A stretch of DNA of 64,000 nucleotides from contig CATWQI010000008.1 in the NCBI GenBank assembly GCA_958352885.1, positions 62,001 to 126,000 of the forward strand, written 5' to 3'. The notes under the pieces were generated by a model, which worked only from the letters and a program-made list of their open reading frames with translations, was not told the DNA's origin and made no database searches. Positions 10,153 to 18,077 of this stretch are shown here, piece after piece. The stretch's first letter is position 1, and each line of letters opens with the position of its first letter. Made by a program: the position numbers and the translations under genes. The stretch is from an uncultured Duncaniella sp. GTDB taxonomy: Bacteria; Bacteroidota; Bacteroidia; Bacteroidales; Muribaculaceae.

Positions 10153-10374
10153 CTACTTATTCAACATATCTGCCATGACTGATTCCCTAAGGAAATGGTT
10201 AAGAGCATCCTTGGCAGCCATCTTGTACACGCTGCCATCACTGTGGGCATAAACCACAGTCTGCCCTTTCACCACTTTGTCAAGCAGACATTTTTCCACG
10301 GCAATTTCCATGCCGCGGGCTATCCTCTCGGTCAGATTTGCGGTATTACTTTCTTCACTCTGTTGCTTCATCAT
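10153..10374 (-). CDS. Small protein overlapping the zeta-toxin-like gene
   Basis: This 73-residue hypothetical protein has its ATG inside the 3' end of the zeta-toxin-like gene (20-bp overlap), so the two are translationally linked. It has a charged N-terminus, a predicted helix (LTERIARGMEIAVEKCLLDKVV) and a segment VVYAHSDGSVYKMAAKDALNH; there is no signal peptide or membrane segment. I do not recognise the family by name. The arrangement suggests a functional partner, possibly an antitoxin or accessory factor for the kinase; that is inference. It ends 49 bp before the rubrerythrin terminator, which it faces. Confidence 0.7.
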   Translation of the reverse strand: MMKQQSEESNTANLTERIARGMEIAVEKCLLDKVVKGQTVVYAHSDGSVYKMAAKDALNHFLRESVMADMLNK

Positions 10375-10924
10375 TCTTAATCTTGTCGTAAATTTCAGGT
10401 GCTAAAGTTTGAGTATCGTCAGCCACCACCTTAGGATGGCAGCGAGTATTGTCAATTATAATCCATGAGTCCACGATTGGCATGAAAAGTTTGAAAAGGT
10501 TGCTGATACCATGATGGTAACGACGGACTATCACATCGGTAGGGATGTTATGACCGCCCTCGCTCACCCTCTGCGCCACACGCTTGATGGCGAGCTGCGG
10601 AGATGAAAGCCAGATGTAAAGCAGATGCACCAGGTAGCCAAGCTTATGAGCCTTGGATACAAGCGCATGATAACTGCGGGTGGCAAGAGTTGTCTCTATA
10701 GCGAAAGAGGCTCCCTTGCGCAGAAGCTCTTCTATCCGGTTGAGCATAATCCTGCCGGCTTCCATGGACACACTTTCAGGATTGAACGGGGAAAGCCCTT
10801 TTGCTATTTCATCGGCGTTGACAAACTGGGTACAGTTGAGAACATCCGGAAGGAGTGTGAACGAAGCTGTCGTTTTACCTGCTCCGTTACACCCTGCGAT
10901 AATATATAAACTCGGCGATTTCAT
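10355..10924 (-). CDS. Zeta-toxin-like P-loop kinase
   Basis: This 189-residue protein has Walker A GCNGAGKT at residues 11-18, the VNADEIAKGLSPFNPE stretch and the SFAIETTLATRSY motif typical of the zeta-toxin/AAA_33 family. Known zeta toxins phosphorylate UDP-N-acetyl sugars and block peptidoglycan synthesis; chromosomal relatives are often of unknown role. It lies 42 bp downstream of the MurF-alanine racemase gene in the same direction, so it may share a transcript with a peptidoglycan gene. No classical epsilon antitoxin precedes it. A 73-residue overlapping gene follows. Family assignment is firm; toxin activity is inference. Confidence 0.8.
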   Translation of the reverse strand: MKSPSLYIIAGCNGAGKTTASFTLLPDVLNCTQFVNADEIAKGLSPFNPESVSMEAGRIMLNRIEELLRKGASFAIETTLATRSYHALVSKAHKLGYLVHLLYIWLSSPQLAIKRVAQRVSEGGHNIPTDVIVRRYHHGISNLFKLFMPIVDSWIIIDNTRCHPKVVADDTQTLAPEIYDKIKNDEATE

Positions 10925-10966
10925 AGTGGTTTGATTGTTAAAATGGCTATATGCGTTAAAAATTCT

Positions 10967-13441
10967 CTATTCTCTATAATATATACGTTTGACACGCTGA
11001 GATATCGAAGTCAATACCTCATAAGGTATGGTCTCAAGAGTTTCCGCCAGCACATCGACCGGCATATTCTCACCAAATACCTCCACACGGTCGCCCACAT
11101 GCACGTCAGGCACATCAGTGACATCTATCATACAGGCATCCATGCATATGCTTCCCACTGTAGGACACTTGACACCACGCACAACCATACTTGCATTGCC
11201 ATAACCCAGATGGCGGTTGATGCCGTCAGCATATCCGATGGGGATGGTAGCGATAACAGACTCCCGCTTCAAAACACCACGACGGTTGTAACCAATGGTT
11301 GTTCCAGCCCCCCACTTCTTGACAGATATAATGACCGTATGGAGTGACGATACAGGACGCAAGTCGTCCTGAGAACCATCATGCATAGTCTTTATGCCAT
11401 ACAAACCGATTCCGAGACGTACCATGTCAAACTGGTATTCAGGGAATCGGGTGATTCCTGTGGAATTCAGTATATGACGAAGGATTCGGCGCTCGGGAAA
11501 AGCATTCTGAAGCATATCAAAACATTCACCGAAATAGGCGAACTGCTGCATTGTATAGTCATCCTCACGAGGGTCGTCGGCAGCACAAAGGTGTGAAAAT
11601 ATTGATTTTGGCACCACTCTGTTCTGCACCGAGAGGATGTCAATCAAATCCTGCATGTTTTCTTTTCTAAAACCGAGCCTGTGCATGCCGGAATCAATCT
11701 TTATATGCACGGGATAATCGGTTATGCCGTAATGCTCCGCTTCCTTTATAAGCTCACGGAGGAAATCAAGACTATATATTTCCGGTTCGAGACGGTTGGT
11801 AAATATGGACTTGAAATTCTCAACCGTGGGATTGAGCACAATGATAGGCATCGTTATGCCCGCCTGGCGCAGGTCGGCGCCTTCATCATGCACAGCGACC
11901 GCAAGATATGTCGCACCCTGCGACTGCAATGTCTTGGCAAGTTCGTGCGATCCGGCACCATAGCCCGAAGCCTTAATCATACATACCATACCGGTGGTAG
12001 GGCGCAAGCGGGAGCGGAAAGCGTTGAAATTGTCGACCATCGCATCAAGGTTGATTTCGAGCACTGTCTCATGCTGCCGTGCCTCAAGCATCTCCCCTAT
12101 CCTTTCAAAACAGAACTGGGGCGCACCTTTTATCAACACAAGCGATGACTTGAAGTCGGCAGGCGACATCTCTGCCATGAATTCATCCGTCGTGGCAAAG
12201 AATCGGGCATTTTCATCAAAAAATCCACTATGGCGGGATATCTCAGGACCTATGCCGATGACTTTTGACACACCTTTACGTCTGAGCAGCTCCGCGACAT
12301 CGCAATAAAGCCTGGACGGTTCAGAAGCATCGTGCATAAGGTCACTGAGGATAACAGTAGATGTCAAATCAGCCGTAAGCCGGCGATTCATAAAATTAAG
12401 AGCCGGCATCAATGAATTATAATCACTTGTGTAATTGTCGTGAATAAGCATACTGTTACCAACACCCTCGATTACCTCGAGACGAGTACCAACATGCGTC
12501 AGACGAGAGATACGGTCGGATATCTCGTCAGCATCAATGCCAAGATAAAGCATCACAGCCAGACAATGCACCACATTCTCCAAATCGGCATGCGAGGTAA
12601 ATGGAACGGTGATTCTCCTTAACGGCGCATGCAGATAAGAATATGCCACGACTGTAGAGCCATCGTCACAGCTTTCCATCGAGCTTATATAAAGCGGTCG
12701 GTCACTGTCGGTCATCGACCAGGCTATCTCAACGCCCGAATTAGTGATATTCTCCGACAACAAAGGGTCATCACCATTGTAGATCACGCACTCGCAGTCA
12801 CGGAGCAATGCAGACTTTTCAGCCACTTTCTCCTCAACCGAGCCAAAGCCGTCACTATGAGCCACACCTATATTAGTGAATATACCTATGGTAGGACGGA
12901 TTATCCTCTGGAGCTTCGCCATCTCGCCGGGGCGTGAAATACCAGCCTCAAATATGGCAAGATTTGTATCTTCATCAAATTGCCATACCGAAAGCGGAAC
13001 GCCAATCTGAGAATTATAACTGCGAGGGCTACGGACTATAGTATACTCGTGGCGCAGCAACTGGTTAAGCCACTCCTTCACTATAGTCTTTCCACGGCTG
13101 CCGGTTATGGCTATCACAGGTGCCTCAAACTGCGACCTGTGGTGAGCGGCAATAGCCTGAAGAGCTGCCAACGGATCCTTGACCACGATAAAATTCGCAT
13201 CGGAAAACGCCTCAGCCTCAGCAGGAATATATGACACGACAAAATTCCTGACTCCTTTGGCATGAAGGTCTGATATATATCGGTGACCGTCACCGGTAGA
13301 TGTTGTGATGGCAAAAAACAGTGTTTCAAGCGGATATGTGAGATCCCGGCTGTCGGTAAGCAGCTGTGATACCGGCAACTCGGGATGATTCAGATTAGTC
13401 ACACCCAATAAATTAGCTATGCCTGAGATATTATATTCCAT
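10967..13441 (-). CDS. Bifunctional MurF ligase / alanine racemase
   Basis: This 824-residue fusion supplies both D-alanine and its attachment to peptidoglycan precursors. The N-terminal half (about 1-455) is UDP-MurNAc-tripeptide:D-Ala-D-Ala ligase, with ATP loop ITGSRGKTIVKEWL and a Mur ligase fold. The C-terminal half is a PLP-dependent alanine racemase with the lysine motif MIKASGYGAG and the catalytic tyrosine region TIGYNRRG. The fusion is characteristic of Bacteroidota. The ATP loop has SRGKT where SNGKT is usual, probably tolerated. The start overlaps the end of the upstream GSCFA gene by 11 bp, indicating translational coupling. Confidence 0.95.
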   Translation of the reverse strand: MEYNISGIANLLGVTNLNHPELPVSQLLTDSRDLTYPLETLFFAITTSTGDGHRYISDLHAKGVRNFVVSYIPAEAEAFSDANFIVVKDPLAALQAIAAHHRSQFEAPVIAITGSRGKTIVKEWLNQLLRHEYTIVRSPRSYNSQIGVPLSVWQFDEDTNLAIFEAGISRPGEMAKLQRIIRPTIGIFTNIGVAHSDGFGSVEEKVAEKSALLRDCECVIYNGDDPLLSENITNSGVEIAWSMTDSDRPLYISSMESCDDGSTVVAYSYLHAPLRRITVPFTSHADLENVVHCLAVMLYLGIDADEISDRISRLTHVGTRLEVIEGVGNSMLIHDNYTSDYNSLMPALNFMNRRLTADLTSTVILSDLMHDASEPSRLYCDVAELLRRKGVSKVIGIGPEISRHSGFFDENARFFATTDEFMAEMSPADFKSSLVLIKGAPQFCFERIGEMLEARQHETVLEINLDAMVDNFNAFRSRLRPTTGMVCMIKASGYGAGSHELAKTLQSQGATYLAVAVHDEGADLRQAGITMPIIVLNPTVENFKSIFTNRLEPEIYSLDFLRELIKEAEHYGITDYPVHIKIDSGMHRLGFRKENMQDLIDILSVQNRVVPKSIFSHLCAADDPREDDYTMQQFAYFGECFDMLQNAFPERRILRHILNSTGITRFPEYQFDMVRLGIGLYGIKTMHDGSQDDLRPVSSLHTVIISVKKWGAGTTIGYNRRGVLKRESVIATIPIGYADGINRHLGYGNASMVVRGVKCPTVGSICMDACMIDVTDVPDVHVGDRVEVFGENMPVDVLAETLETIPYEVLTSISQRVKRIYYRE

Positions 13442-14405
13442 TTATAATGTAACGTTTATAAGCTTGTCGGAGTTTAGGATATTTCGTAAGAAATGCCTCT
13501 GCCAGGGCATTTTTTCCCTCATTGTCCTCAGAATCGGACATAGTGAACGAGCGATGCGCAAGACGCCGTGTCAGACGGGCGGCTTCAGCCGCTATCAATT
13601 TTGTATCTCCGTCAAAATATGAATCCGAGAATATCCCGTAGATATATTTCACAGCCACCTCTGAAGGATGGCGCATATCCTCCGCATAAAATCGGTAATC
13701 CCGTAAATCATCCATCATGATTTCGTAAGACGGGAAATACCCCACTTCCGTGTAAGCGGACATCAGTCTCTCCACCGCCAGCAGCAATGTTGCTTTCGCT
13801 ATCTGGCTATTGTGCGCGCCGTCCCCAAGATAACGTAGCGGACTCACCGTAAACACAATATGCGCATTCGGGTTTATGGATCTTATTGCCGATACAATCC
13901 GCTCCAGAGCGTCAACGGTTTCATCCAAATCAAGGTTATTGGCACTGAAAACGGAGGGCTGCAATTTATGGCAGTTTGCAACAACCTCCCCGGTCTCGAC
14001 AAATCTATACACCTTGGTAGTTCCCAATGTCAGGATTACCACTCCTGCATTACGCAGCACATCAGCCGCCTCCCGGATTTTTCGGTTCATAACCGAAAGC
14101 GTAGCCTCCACATCAATGACACCGGAATATCTGGAATGGAACAGAAAGCTGTGATATCTACCCTCATGCTCGAAAATGTCCTCTGCTTTAATTTCCGTCT
14201 GATTTACAAGAATTTCAACAGCACGTGATATGGAAAGAGGATTATAAAGAGGTCCGAAAGGATTTATCTCAACCTCAAAAAGCTGAGACGCAAGGCAACT
14301 CCCTATATTATCTGTAAAGCATGAACCCATAAGCAGTACCGGAACACCATGCCGCAGCATTCCAGCCATCCCGCTGAGAGGCTTTATTTCAGTCCGAAAT
14401 TCCAT
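13431..14405 (-). CDS. GSCFA domain protein
   Basis: This 324-residue protein carries the GSCFTDNIG motif that names the GSCFA family, a group related to SGNH/GDSL-like hydrolases. The motif lies near residue 27 and is followed by FEVEINPFGPLYNPLSI and a C-terminal HPSEVAVKYIY segment of the kind seen in this family. The start at 14405 was chosen because it gives the usual N-terminus MEFRTEI; an upstream in-frame ATG at 14450 would lie on the promoter. It is the first gene of an operon with murF-alr, which overlaps it by 11 bp, an arrangement common in Bacteroidota. The substrate is unknown; a role in envelope or peptidoglycan metabolism is inferred. Confidence 0.85.
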   Translation of the reverse strand: MEFRTEIKPLSGMAGMLRHGVPVLLMGSCFTDNIGSCLASQLFEVEINPFGPLYNPLSISRAVEILVNQTEIKAEDIFEHEGRYHSFLFHSRYSGVIDVEATLSVMNRKIREAADVLRNAGVVILTLGTTKVYRFVETGEVVANCHKLQPSVFSANNLDLDETVDALERIVSAIRSINPNAHIVFTVSPLRYLGDGAHNSQIAKATLLLAVERLMSAYTEVGYFPSYEIMMDDLRDYRFYAEDMRHPSEVAVKYIYGIFSDSYFDGDTKLIAAEAARLTRRLAHRSFTMSDSEDNEGKNALAEAFLTKYPKLRQAYKRYIINGI

Positions 14406-14430
14406 AGTTGAAAATGCGTGATTTGTGAGA

Positions 14431-14462
14431 CAAAGGTAACAATTTAACACTTTTCACACAAA
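14431..14462 (-). promoter_or_regulatory. Promoter of the GSCFA-murF-alr operon
   Basis: On the minus strand TACCTTTG (14438-14431) matches the -7 consensus, and TTTG (14462-14459) lies 20 nt upstream. The box is 26 bp before the chosen GSCFA start. Confidence 0.65.
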
Positions 14463-14533
14463 TAACAACCCTACTTTCTTAATAAAGGTTTCAAAAATGG
14501 TCAGAGATTTTGCCACAAAATTTGCGCAATCTA

Positions 14534-14564
14534 TTGTGTATACGGATATTATTTTGTAATTTTG
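14534..14564 (+). promoter_or_regulatory. Promoter of rplU-rpmA
   Basis: TTG at 14534-14536, a 20-nt spacer and TAATTTTG at 14557-14564 give a near-ideal Bacteroidota promoter. The expected transcript starts near 14571, leaving a leader of about 90 nt before rplU. Confidence 0.7.
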
Positions 14565-14581
14565 CGTCCGATTTAGCCGTA

Positions 14582-14633
14582 CCGGGCTCTATTAAGCGGC
14601 GGGATGTAACCAACTTCCATTCCATCCGCCCGG
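14582..14633 (+). promoter_or_regulatory. Possible structured leader of rplU
   Basis: The leader can form an outer helix CCGGGC (14582-14587) with GCCCGG (14628-14633), and an inner helix GGATG (14602-14606) with CATCC (14623-14627). A competing pairing extends the inner helix through GGCG to CGCC with one bulge. Ribosomal protein leaders of this kind are often autoregulatory. No named RNA family was recognised. Confidence 0.35.
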
Positions 14634-14663
14634 CGGAATAACCTGTAAACCAATTAATAACAG

Positions 14664-14984
14664 ATGTACGCTATCGTAGAAATCCAGGGACAGCAGTTCA
14701 AGGCAGAAGCCGACAAGTTCCTGTATGTTCATTATCTCGGCGAAGCAGTGAAAGAAGGAGACAAGGTAGAATTCGACCGCGTCCTCCTCGCTCAGTCCGA
14801 TGACACAGTTAAAGTTGGCGCACCCACAGTGGAAGGCGCAAAGGTTGTATGCGAGGTTCTTACCCCCCTCGTAAAAGGTGAGAAGGTAATCGTTTTCAAG
14901 AAGAAACGCCGCAAAGGCTATCGTCGCAAGAACGGTCACCGTCAGTTCTTCACTAAAGTGTTAATTAAAGAAGTTGTAGCTTAA
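14664..14984 (+). CDS. rplU: 50S ribosomal protein bL21
   Basis: This 106-residue protein has the bL21 start MYAIVEIQGQQFKAE, the central FDRVLLAQSDDTVKVGAP region and the C-terminal basic KKKRRKGYRRKNGHRQ segment. It binds 23S rRNA in the large subunit. Length is canonical. It is followed 22 bp later by rpmA, the usual pairing, and is preceded by a strong promoter and a leader with possible secondary structure. Confidence 0.98.
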   Translation: MYAIVEIQGQQFKAEADKFLYVHYLGEAVKEGDKVEFDRVLLAQSDDTVKVGAPTVEGAKVVCEVLTPLVKGEKVIVFKKKRRKGYRRKNGHRQFFTKVLIKEVVA

Positions 14985-15006
14985 CCCCCTAAATCTCAAA
15001 TAGAAA

Positions 15007-15267
15007 ATGGCACATAAAAAAGGTGTTGGTAGTTCTAAGAACGGCCGTGAGTCAGAAAGCAAACGACTCGGAGTAAAGATTTTCGGTGGTCAGCACTGCA
15101 AAGCCGGCAACATCCTCAAGCGCCAGCGCGGCACCGTTCACCACCCCGGTCTGAACGTTGGCATGGGCAAGGATCACACAATCTATGCCCTCATTGACGG
15201 TGTTGTTGTCTTCACCGAAGGCAAGGAAGGCCGCAAGTTCATCAACGTAAAACCCGCTGAAGCATAA
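15007..15267 (+). CDS. rpmA: 50S ribosomal protein bL27
   Basis: This 86-residue protein starts MAHKKGVGSSKNGRES, the conserved N-terminal tail that reaches the peptidyl-transferase centre, and contains KIFGGQ and RGT.HHPG segments of bL27. It lacks the cleavable N-terminal extension found in Firmicutes. It lies in an operon with rplU and is followed by a strong terminator. Confidence 0.98.
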   Translation: MAHKKGVGSSKNGRESESKRLGVKIFGGQHCKAGNILKRQRGTVHHPGLNVGMGKDHTIYALIDGVVVFTEGKEGRKFINVKPAEA

Positions 15268-15307
15268 GCGAGGTTCACGTCTCTTCCAACAAAAGACACT
15301 ACGAAAC

Positions 15308-15348
15308 AGAGGGAGTGGCTTACTACAGCCGCTCCCTCTATTTTTTTT
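15308..15348 (+). terminator. Rho-independent terminator of rplU-rpmA
   Basis: A 12-bp stem (AGAGGGAGTGGC with GCCGCTCCCTCT, one G-U pair) with an 8-nt loop is followed by TA and eight T residues. Confidence 0.9.
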
Positions 15349-15373
15349 GCAATATTTATTTAATATCCAGGTA

Positions 15374-15404
15374 TTGCATTTAAGTGAAAATTTCGCTAAC
15401 TTTG
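15374..15404 (+). promoter_or_regulatory. Promoter of the SpoU-type methyltransferase gene
   Basis: TTG at 15374-15376 and TAACTTTG at 15397-15404 are separated by 20 nt; the ATG start is 31 bp downstream. Confidence 0.65.
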
Positions 15405-15434
15405 TAAAAACTCACAACCACCAATTTGCCGTTC

Positions 15435-15962
15435 ATGGAGAAAAAGACAATCTGGGACCTACACAGGGTAGACATAGAACATTTCCGGCGCCAGCCCAAA
15501 ATGTCGCTCACTGTGGTGCTTGACAATGTACGGAGCCTCAACAATATAGGCGCCATATTCCGTACCTGCGACGCTTTTGCAGTGGAACGCATCATGCTCT
15601 GCGGCATCAGCGCCTGCCCTCCGTCACCTGAAATCCACAAGACAGCCCTTGGCGCAGAAGACTCGGTGACATGGGAATACCATCCCACGACAGACAGCTG
15701 CATCGCCGGGCTCCAACGCGAGGGTTACACACTTTGCTGCCTTGAACAGGTGAAAGGGAGTATTGACCTCCATGAATTCATTCCACAGCAAGGGCGCAGA
15801 TATGCGCTGATACTCGGGCATGAGGTGAACGGGGTAGAACAAGCGATTGTAAACCAATGCGACATATGCCTTGAAATCCCGCAACGCGGCACCAAGCATT
15901 CCCTTAACGTCTCCGTGTCCGGAGGAATAGCGATCTGGCATTTCTTCGAACACATGACATAA
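15435..15962 (+). CDS. TrmH/SpoU family RNA 2'-O-methyltransferase
   Basis: This 175-residue SAM-dependent methyltransferase has a trefoil-knot SPOUT fold. SpoU motifs are visible: LDNVRSLNNIGAIFRTCDAF (motif 1), ALILGHEVNGV (motif 2) and LEIPQRGTKHSLNVSVSGGIA (motif 3). It lacks the N-terminal substrate-binding extension of larger TrmH/RlmB proteins. ATG at 15435 was chosen over an in-frame TTG nine bases upstream. The target nucleotide, in tRNA or rRNA, cannot be told from sequence. It has its own promoter, and clpP follows after 93 bp with another. Confidence 0.9.
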   Translation: MEKKTIWDLHRVDIEHFRRQPKMSLTVVLDNVRSLNNIGAIFRTCDAFAVERIMLCGISACPPSPEIHKTALGAEDSVTWEYHPTTDSCIAGLQREGYTLCCLEQVKGSIDLHEFIPQQGRRYALILGHEVNGVEQAIVNQCDICLEIPQRGTKHSLNVSVSGGIAIWHFFEHMT

Positions 15963-15990
15963 AAAAGACGTTATCATCACAACGGAATAT

Positions 15991-16021
15991 TTTGAAATAA
16001 AGATATTATTTTGTAATTTTA
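15991..16021 (+). promoter_or_regulatory. Probable promoter of clpP-clpX
   Basis: TTTG at 15991-15994 and TAATTTTA at 16014-16021 are 19 nt apart; the last base deviates from the TAnnTTTG consensus. The clpP start is 34 bp downstream. Confidence 0.45.
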
Positions 16022-16055
16022 CATTACCAAACGTTAGAAAATCATTACAACAATT

Positions 16056-16745
16056 ATGAATAAGGATTTCAGAAACTATGCAGTGCATCATCTCGGGATG
16101 AACGGGCTTGCACTTGACCAATATGCTGCAAAGGCAACCTCACAGATCACATCGTCATACATATCTCCGACTATTATCGAAGAGCGTCAGCTCAACGTGG
16201 CCCAGATGGATGTGTTCTCCCGTCTAATGATGGACCGTATCATATTCCTGAGTACCGACGTGAACGATTATACAGCTACCGTGGTTCAAGGGCAGCTGCT
16301 CTACCTTGATTCAGTCGACCCGGGAAAGGATATCTCCATTTACCTCAACTCTCCCGGCGGTTCAGTCATAGCCGGGCTCGGTCTATATGACACAATGCAG
16401 CACATAAAGAGCGATGTGTCAACAATATGCATCGGCATGGCAGCATCAATGGCAGCGGTGCTTCTTGTGGCAGGCGCACAAGGCAAACGCCTTGCCCTCC
16501 CCCACTCCCGCGTGATGATTCACCAGCCGCTCGGTGGCGTTCAGGGACAAGCGTCCGACATTGAAATAACAGCCCGTGAGATTCTTAAATACAAAGCTGA
16601 ACTTTACAAAATCATAGCCGAGCATTCAGGCATGTCACTCGAACGTATCGAGGCTGATGCCGACCGCGACTACTGGATGACAGCACAGGAAGCCAAGGAT
16701 TACGGCATGATTGACAATATCCTACTTCCGGAAAAGAAGAAATAG
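16056..16745 (+). CDS. clpP: ATP-dependent Clp protease proteolytic subunit
   Basis: This 229-residue serine protease forms a 14-mer that degrades proteins unfolded by ClpX. The catalytic triad is visible as Ser131 in GMAASMAAV, His156 in SRVMIHQPLGG and an Asp near 205 in DADRDYW. It is slightly longer than the roughly 195-residue E. coli mature form because of an N-terminal extension, common in Bacteroidota. clpX starts 19 bp downstream. Confidence 0.98.
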   Translation: MNKDFRNYAVHHLGMNGLALDQYAAKATSQITSSYISPTIIEERQLNVAQMDVFSRLMMDRIIFLSTDVNDYTATVVQGQLLYLDSVDPGKDISIYLNSPGGSVIAGLGLYDTMQHIKSDVSTICIGMAASMAAVLLVAGAQGKRLALPHSRVMIHQPLGGVQGQASDIEITAREILKYKAELYKIIAEHSGMSLERIEADADRDYWMTAQEAKDYGMIDNILLPEKKK

Positions 16746-16764
16746 AAACTTTTAATCCATTTCC

Positions 16765-18018
16765 ATGGCTAAAAAGACAAATTCGCCAACTGTAAAATGT
16801 TCTTTCTGCGGCAAGGAACCATCCTATACCGACATTCTCATTCCCAGCCCGCTGGGAGAGACATACATTTGCAGTGATTGCGTCAATCAGATTGAGGGAC
16901 TTCTGAAGGATTACCTTCAGGAGAATACCCCCAATGGGAAGAAGAAAGCTGAGGTTGACAATCACGCAAACGACAATAAGCCGCTCCCTACGCCAAAAGA
17001 TATCAGAGCTTTCCTTGACCAGTATGTCATAGGTCAGGATGACGCAAAAAAGTATCTTTCGGTAGCTGTATACAACCATTACAAGCGCTTGGCGCAGAAT
17101 AACGATGATGTTGATATCGAAAAAAGCAACATCATAATGGTTGGTCCCACCGGTACCGGCAAAACCCTACTTGCCAAGACAATAGCCCGCCAGCTTGACG
17201 TGCCATTCGCCATAGTCGACGCCACCGTGCTCACCGAAGCCGGATATGTCGGCGAGGATATCGAAAGCCTCCTTGTGCGACTGCTCCAAGCTGCCGACTA
17301 CGACGTAGCAAAAGCCGAAAGAGGCATAGTATTCATTGATGAAATCGACAAAATAGCTCGTAAAGGGGACAATCCGTCCATCACCCGAGACGTGTCGGGC
17401 GAAGGTGTGCAGCAAGGGTTGTTGAAACTGCTTGAAGGCTCCGTGGTCAACGTTCCGCCATATGGGGGACGCAAGCATCCGGAACAGAAGATGATAGCAG
17501 TGGACACTAAGAACATATTGTTTATCTGCGGTGGCGCCTTTGACGGCATAGAGCGCAAGATAGCCCAAAGGCTCAACACCCATGTGGTAGGCTTTACAGG
17601 CAACTCCGTGCGTTCAAAGGTCAACTCAGACAACTATCTTCAGTACATAGCGCCACAGGACCTCAAATCATTCGGACTGATTCCTGAAATCATCGGACGT
17701 CTGCCGGTGCTCGTGCATCTTGACCCGCTCGACCGTGATGCGCTCCTAAAAGTCCTCACAGAACCAAAGAACGCTATAACACGCCAGTACGAAAAGCTCT
17801 TTGCCATGGATGGCGTGAAACTCATCTTTGCCCCCGAGACACTTGAATTCATCGTTGACAAAGCGATTGAATACAAACTCGGAGCGCGCGGTCTCCGTAC
17901 CATCGTCGAGACCATCATGATGGACCCAATGTACGAAACCCCTTCCACGGACATAAAGGAGCTGGTAATCACCCGTGACTATGCCGAGGAAAAAATCAAG
18001 AAAGCTTATATCGGTTAA
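16765..18018 (+). CDS. clpX: ATP-dependent Clp protease ATP-binding subunit ClpX
   Basis: This 417-residue AAA+ unfoldase has an N-terminal zinc-binding domain with Cys12, Cys15, Cys36 and Cys39. It has Walker A GPTGTGKT at about 127-134, Walker B GIVFIDEIDKIA, the RKGDNPSITRDVSGEGVQQ segment and a C-terminal D2 small domain with GARGLRTIVE. It feeds substrates to ClpP. It lies in an operon with clpP (19-bp gap) and is followed after 59 bp by recQ in the same direction. Confidence 0.98.
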   Translation: MAKKTNSPTVKCSFCGKEPSYTDILIPSPLGETYICSDCVNQIEGLLKDYLQENTPNGKKKAEVDNHANDNKPLPTPKDIRAFLDQYVIGQDDAKKYLSVAVYNHYKRLAQNNDDVDIEKSNIIMVGPTGTGKTLLAKTIARQLDVPFAIVDATVLTEAGYVGEDIESLLVRLLQAADYDVAKAERGIVFIDEIDKIARKGDNPSITRDVSGEGVQQGLLKLLEGSVVNVPPYGGRKHPEQKMIAVDTKNILFICGGAFDGIERKIAQRLNTHVVGFTGNSVRSKVNSDNYLQYIAPQDLKSFGLIPEIIGRLPVLVHLDPLDRDALLKVLTEPKNAITRQYEKLFAMDGVKLIFAPETLEFIVDKAIEYKLGARGLRTIVETIMMDPMYETPSTDIKELVITRDYAEEKIKKAYIG

Positions 18019-18077
18019 CAAAAGCATTTCCCATCCTTATCTCTATTTCCACATACTCCTCTAACCTTAAAAATTCA

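Noticed and set aside
10967..13441. Several plus-strand open frames of 60-155 codons opposite murF-alr
   Set aside because: They lie wholly antisense to a well-supported gene and their products have no family resemblance.
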